A stretch of 5,595 nucleotides of DNA from NCBI GenBank assembly GCA_902773065.1, contig CACYDD010000325.1:1-5595 (forward strand), given 5' to 3'. The position numbers and the translations under genes are program-made. The stretch is from an uncultured Ruminococcus sp. Its GTDB lineage: Bacteria; Bacillota; Clostridia; Oscillospirales; Acutalibacteraceae. Each line of letters starts with the position of its first letter. The first letter of the stretch is position 1. The notes under the pieces are model-generated. The model was given only the letters and a program-made list of their open reading frames with translations. It was not told the origin of the DNA and ran no database searches. Shown here piece after piece: positions 4,601-5,595 of this stretch.

Positions 4601-4682
4601 TAAACCGTCATGCGGTATCTAACTAATCAACAACTGTACAAAGAGCCTGTGGTCAGAGCCTTTCGTAAACCGTCTGGCGGTA
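4601..4682 (+). repeat. Duplicated 17-base hairpin element in the 184-base gap
   Basis: TAAACCGTC-NN-GCGGTA occurs at 4601-4617 and again at 4666-4682, identical at 15 of 17 positions. Each copy can fold as ACCG/CGGT with a five-base loop. The gap 4600-4783 also has ACAGTAT repeated at about 4702 and 4714. An ATG at 4610 gives an in-frame extension of the next gene, but it has no ribosome binding site, so I treat this gap as non-coding leader. Confidence 0.55.
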
Positions 4683-4783
4683 GGAGAAATTTACTGATCC
4701 ACAGTATCTCTAAACAGTATAGCATATTGTCCTTGGAGAGGGACTTTAAACACTACTACTTTATAATACAAGGAGAGATTACT

Positions 4784-5326
4784 ATGCAGGTAATCAGAAG
4801 TCAGAAAATCGAGGCTGAGAAATTCGAGATCGGAGATCAGATCAATGTGGGTGCATACACAGCAACTTGTCAGAAGCTTACGGACGATACTGCCGTATTC
4901 ATTCTTAATCAGTATATTGATAAAGCGTATCCGATGAACCTGACAGACACAAATGCAGGCGGATATGAAGCTTCCTGGCTCAGAAAGAAGCTGAAAGACG
5001 GAAAAATTGACCGCAGTTTTAAAGAAATCAGTGATAAACTTGTGCCTTTTGAAAATGGAGATTTGCTGAGACTTCCTACTGTCGGAGAAATGTTCGGATA
5101 TGATGATTTTTACGAAATGGATGATGCTGAACAATGGGAGCTTATGAAAAACAGAAGAAATCGTATTGCCGAGCGTCGTGGCGGAAAATATGAGTGGGGT
5201 TGGTTGCAGAACAAAGTTAAACGTTCTTCCGCTTATTTTGCTTCTGTGTACAACAATGGCAATGCGAGCTACTACGACGCCTCGTACACTATTGGTGTTC
5301 GTCCGGTCTTCCAGTTAAGTAAATAA
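4784..5326 (+). CDS. DUF6273-type protein with C-type-lectin-like C-terminus
   Basis: A 180-residue protein starting after AAGGAGAG (4770-4777). The N-terminal third has the DUF6273 opening (FEIGDQINVGAYTATCQKL, then a strand and AYPMN). The middle has GGYEASWLRKKL, PFENGDLLRLPTVGEMFGY and LMKNRRNRIA. The end carries YEWGWLQN (about 136-143), a serine/tyrosine/asparagine-rich stretch at about 149-169, and the terminal GVRPVFQL. WGWLQN plus GVRPVF with a variable patch between is the signature of formylglycine-generating-enzyme/C-type-lectin folds that serve as ligand-binding displays in phages and as diversity-generating retroelement targets. It is therefore probably a binding or receptor-type protein. 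No reverse transcriptase or template repeat is in the window. Length is normal for the short phage versions; the alternative longer start at 4610 adds unconserved sequence. Confidence 0.8.
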   Translation: MQVIRSQKIEAEKFEIGDQINVGAYTATCQKLTDDTAVFILNQYIDKAYPMNLTDTNAGGYEASWLRKKLKDGKIDRSFKEISDKLVPFENGDLLRLPTVGEMFGYDDFYEMDDAEQWELMKNRRNRIAERRGGKYEWGWLQNKVKRSSAYFASVYNNGNASYYDASYTIGVRPVFQLSK

Positions 5327-5329
5327 TCG

Positions 5330-5346
5330 CCGCCCCTCGTGGGCGG
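5330..5346 (+). other. GC-rich hairpin immediately after the DUF6273 gene
   Basis: CCGCCC (5330-5335) pairs perfectly with GGGCGG (5341-5346) around a five-base loop, three bases after the stop codon. The following sequence, TCAATTTATATTTA, lacks an unbroken T run, so as a terminator it would be weak. It stands out from the AT-rich surroundings. It may be a weak terminator, a transcript-stabilising structure, or the hairpin type found downstream of retroelement target genes. Confidence 0.6.
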
Positions 5347-5381
5347 TCAATTTATATTTATAAGAGAGTAGGTAATGTTAA

Positions 5382-5595
5382 ATGGGCAAACAAAGTCTGT
5401 CGGGTATGATAAAAAGTGTTCAGATGGCAATGAAAAAACATAGCCCTGAAATACTGACAGGTATCGGAATTGCAGGAACGATAACCACAACTGTAATGGC
5501 GGTGAAAGCTACACCAAAGGCTCTTGTTCTGATTGAAGAAAAAAAGAGTGCTGAAAAACTGGAAAAGCTTCCTCCGGTTGAAACGGTTAAAACTG
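5382..5595 (+). CDS. Second DUF6353-family protein, N-terminal part only
   Basis: The gene runs off the right edge; 71 complete codons are visible. A basic amphipathic start (IKSVQMAMKKHSPEIL) leads into a membrane helix at about residues 22-41 and then KATPKALVLIEEKKSAEKLE and PPVETVKT. The order KKHS-x2-IL, TT-x-V-x-A-x-K-x-TPKA and TVKT matches the gene at 3297, so the two are paralogues. Identity outside these blocks is modest, and the linker differs, so this is an old duplication or two independently acquired family members. The start follows GAGTAGG (5366-5372) with nine bases of spacing; an ATG at 5374 is in another frame. It probably shares the transcript of the DUF6273 gene if the hairpin at 5330 does not terminate. 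Confidence 0.82.
   Translation, partial: MGKQSLSGMIKSVQMAMKKHSPEILTGIGIAGTITTTVMAVKATPKALVLIEEKKSAEKLEKLPPVETVKT

Noticed and set aside
4762..4767. Perfect TATAAT as a promoter for the DUF6273-type gene
   Set aside because: Initiation would fall inside the ribosome binding site, and no -35 is found at 16-18 bases.
4610..4783. Longer start for the DUF6273-type gene
   Set aside because: No ribosome binding site precedes 4610, the added residues look non-coding, and AAGGAGAG correctly precedes the ATG at 4784.
4600..4783. Template repeat of a diversity-generating retroelement
   Set aside because: This gap has no stretch resembling the 3' end of the DUF6273 gene.
4691..5134. Minus-strand open frame of 147 residues
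   Set aside because: It is antisense to the DUF6273-type gene and its leader; the sequence looks like a frame shadow.

Overview
This window looks like part of a prophage, phage or phage-derived mobile element of a low-to-moderate-GC Firmicute. An Oscillospiraceae/Ruminococcus-type gut clostridium is my best guess. The evidence is compact, same-strand small genes with AGGAGG-type ribosome binding sites, a RinA-type phage transcription regulator, two DUF6353-family membrane proteins, and a DUF6273-type protein with a C-type-lectin-like C-terminus. Host assignment and family names come from recognising protein sequences, not from a search.

Layout: the first ~200 bases hold an unresolved reading frame at the edge and a promoter-like stretch. 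They are followed by a zinc-ribbon protein (203-508, DUF6431 type), a good sigma-A-type promoter (538-566), and the RinA-like regulator (633-1052). Next comes a run of small genes at 1115, 1436, 1709, 2143 and 2560, at least two with a membrane segment. Several end in their own terminator-like hairpin. A non-coding stretch at 2776-2989 holds a terminator and a tRNA-like RNA whose anticodon arm is far too long. The second half holds a translationally coupled pair (2990 and 3297, DUF6353), two small genes (4112, 4309), a 184-base gap with a duplicated hairpin, the DUF6273-type gene (4784-5326) followed at once by a GC-rich hairpin, and the start of a second DUF6353 paralogue running off the right edge.

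The most unusual signal is a spaced motif, CGCA-N6-ACA-N7-TTATG, present five times (1061, 1647, 2503, 2817, 4070) with identical internal spacing. Four copies lie just upstream of a small gene. The fifth runs into the 5' end of the tRNA-like RNA. It behaves like a shared control element of this gene set, perhaps a phage-type promoter or activator site, but that role is inferred. A second repeated module joins the identical C-terminal residues EEES, the stop codon and a terminator hairpin in two unrelated small genes (1115 and 4112).

Working model (inference): the RinA-like protein and the DNA motif could form the regulatory layer for a set of separately expressed small phage/accessory genes, many of them membrane-associated. 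No integrase, capsid, terminase, reverse transcriptase, CRISPR array or insertion sequence is visible.
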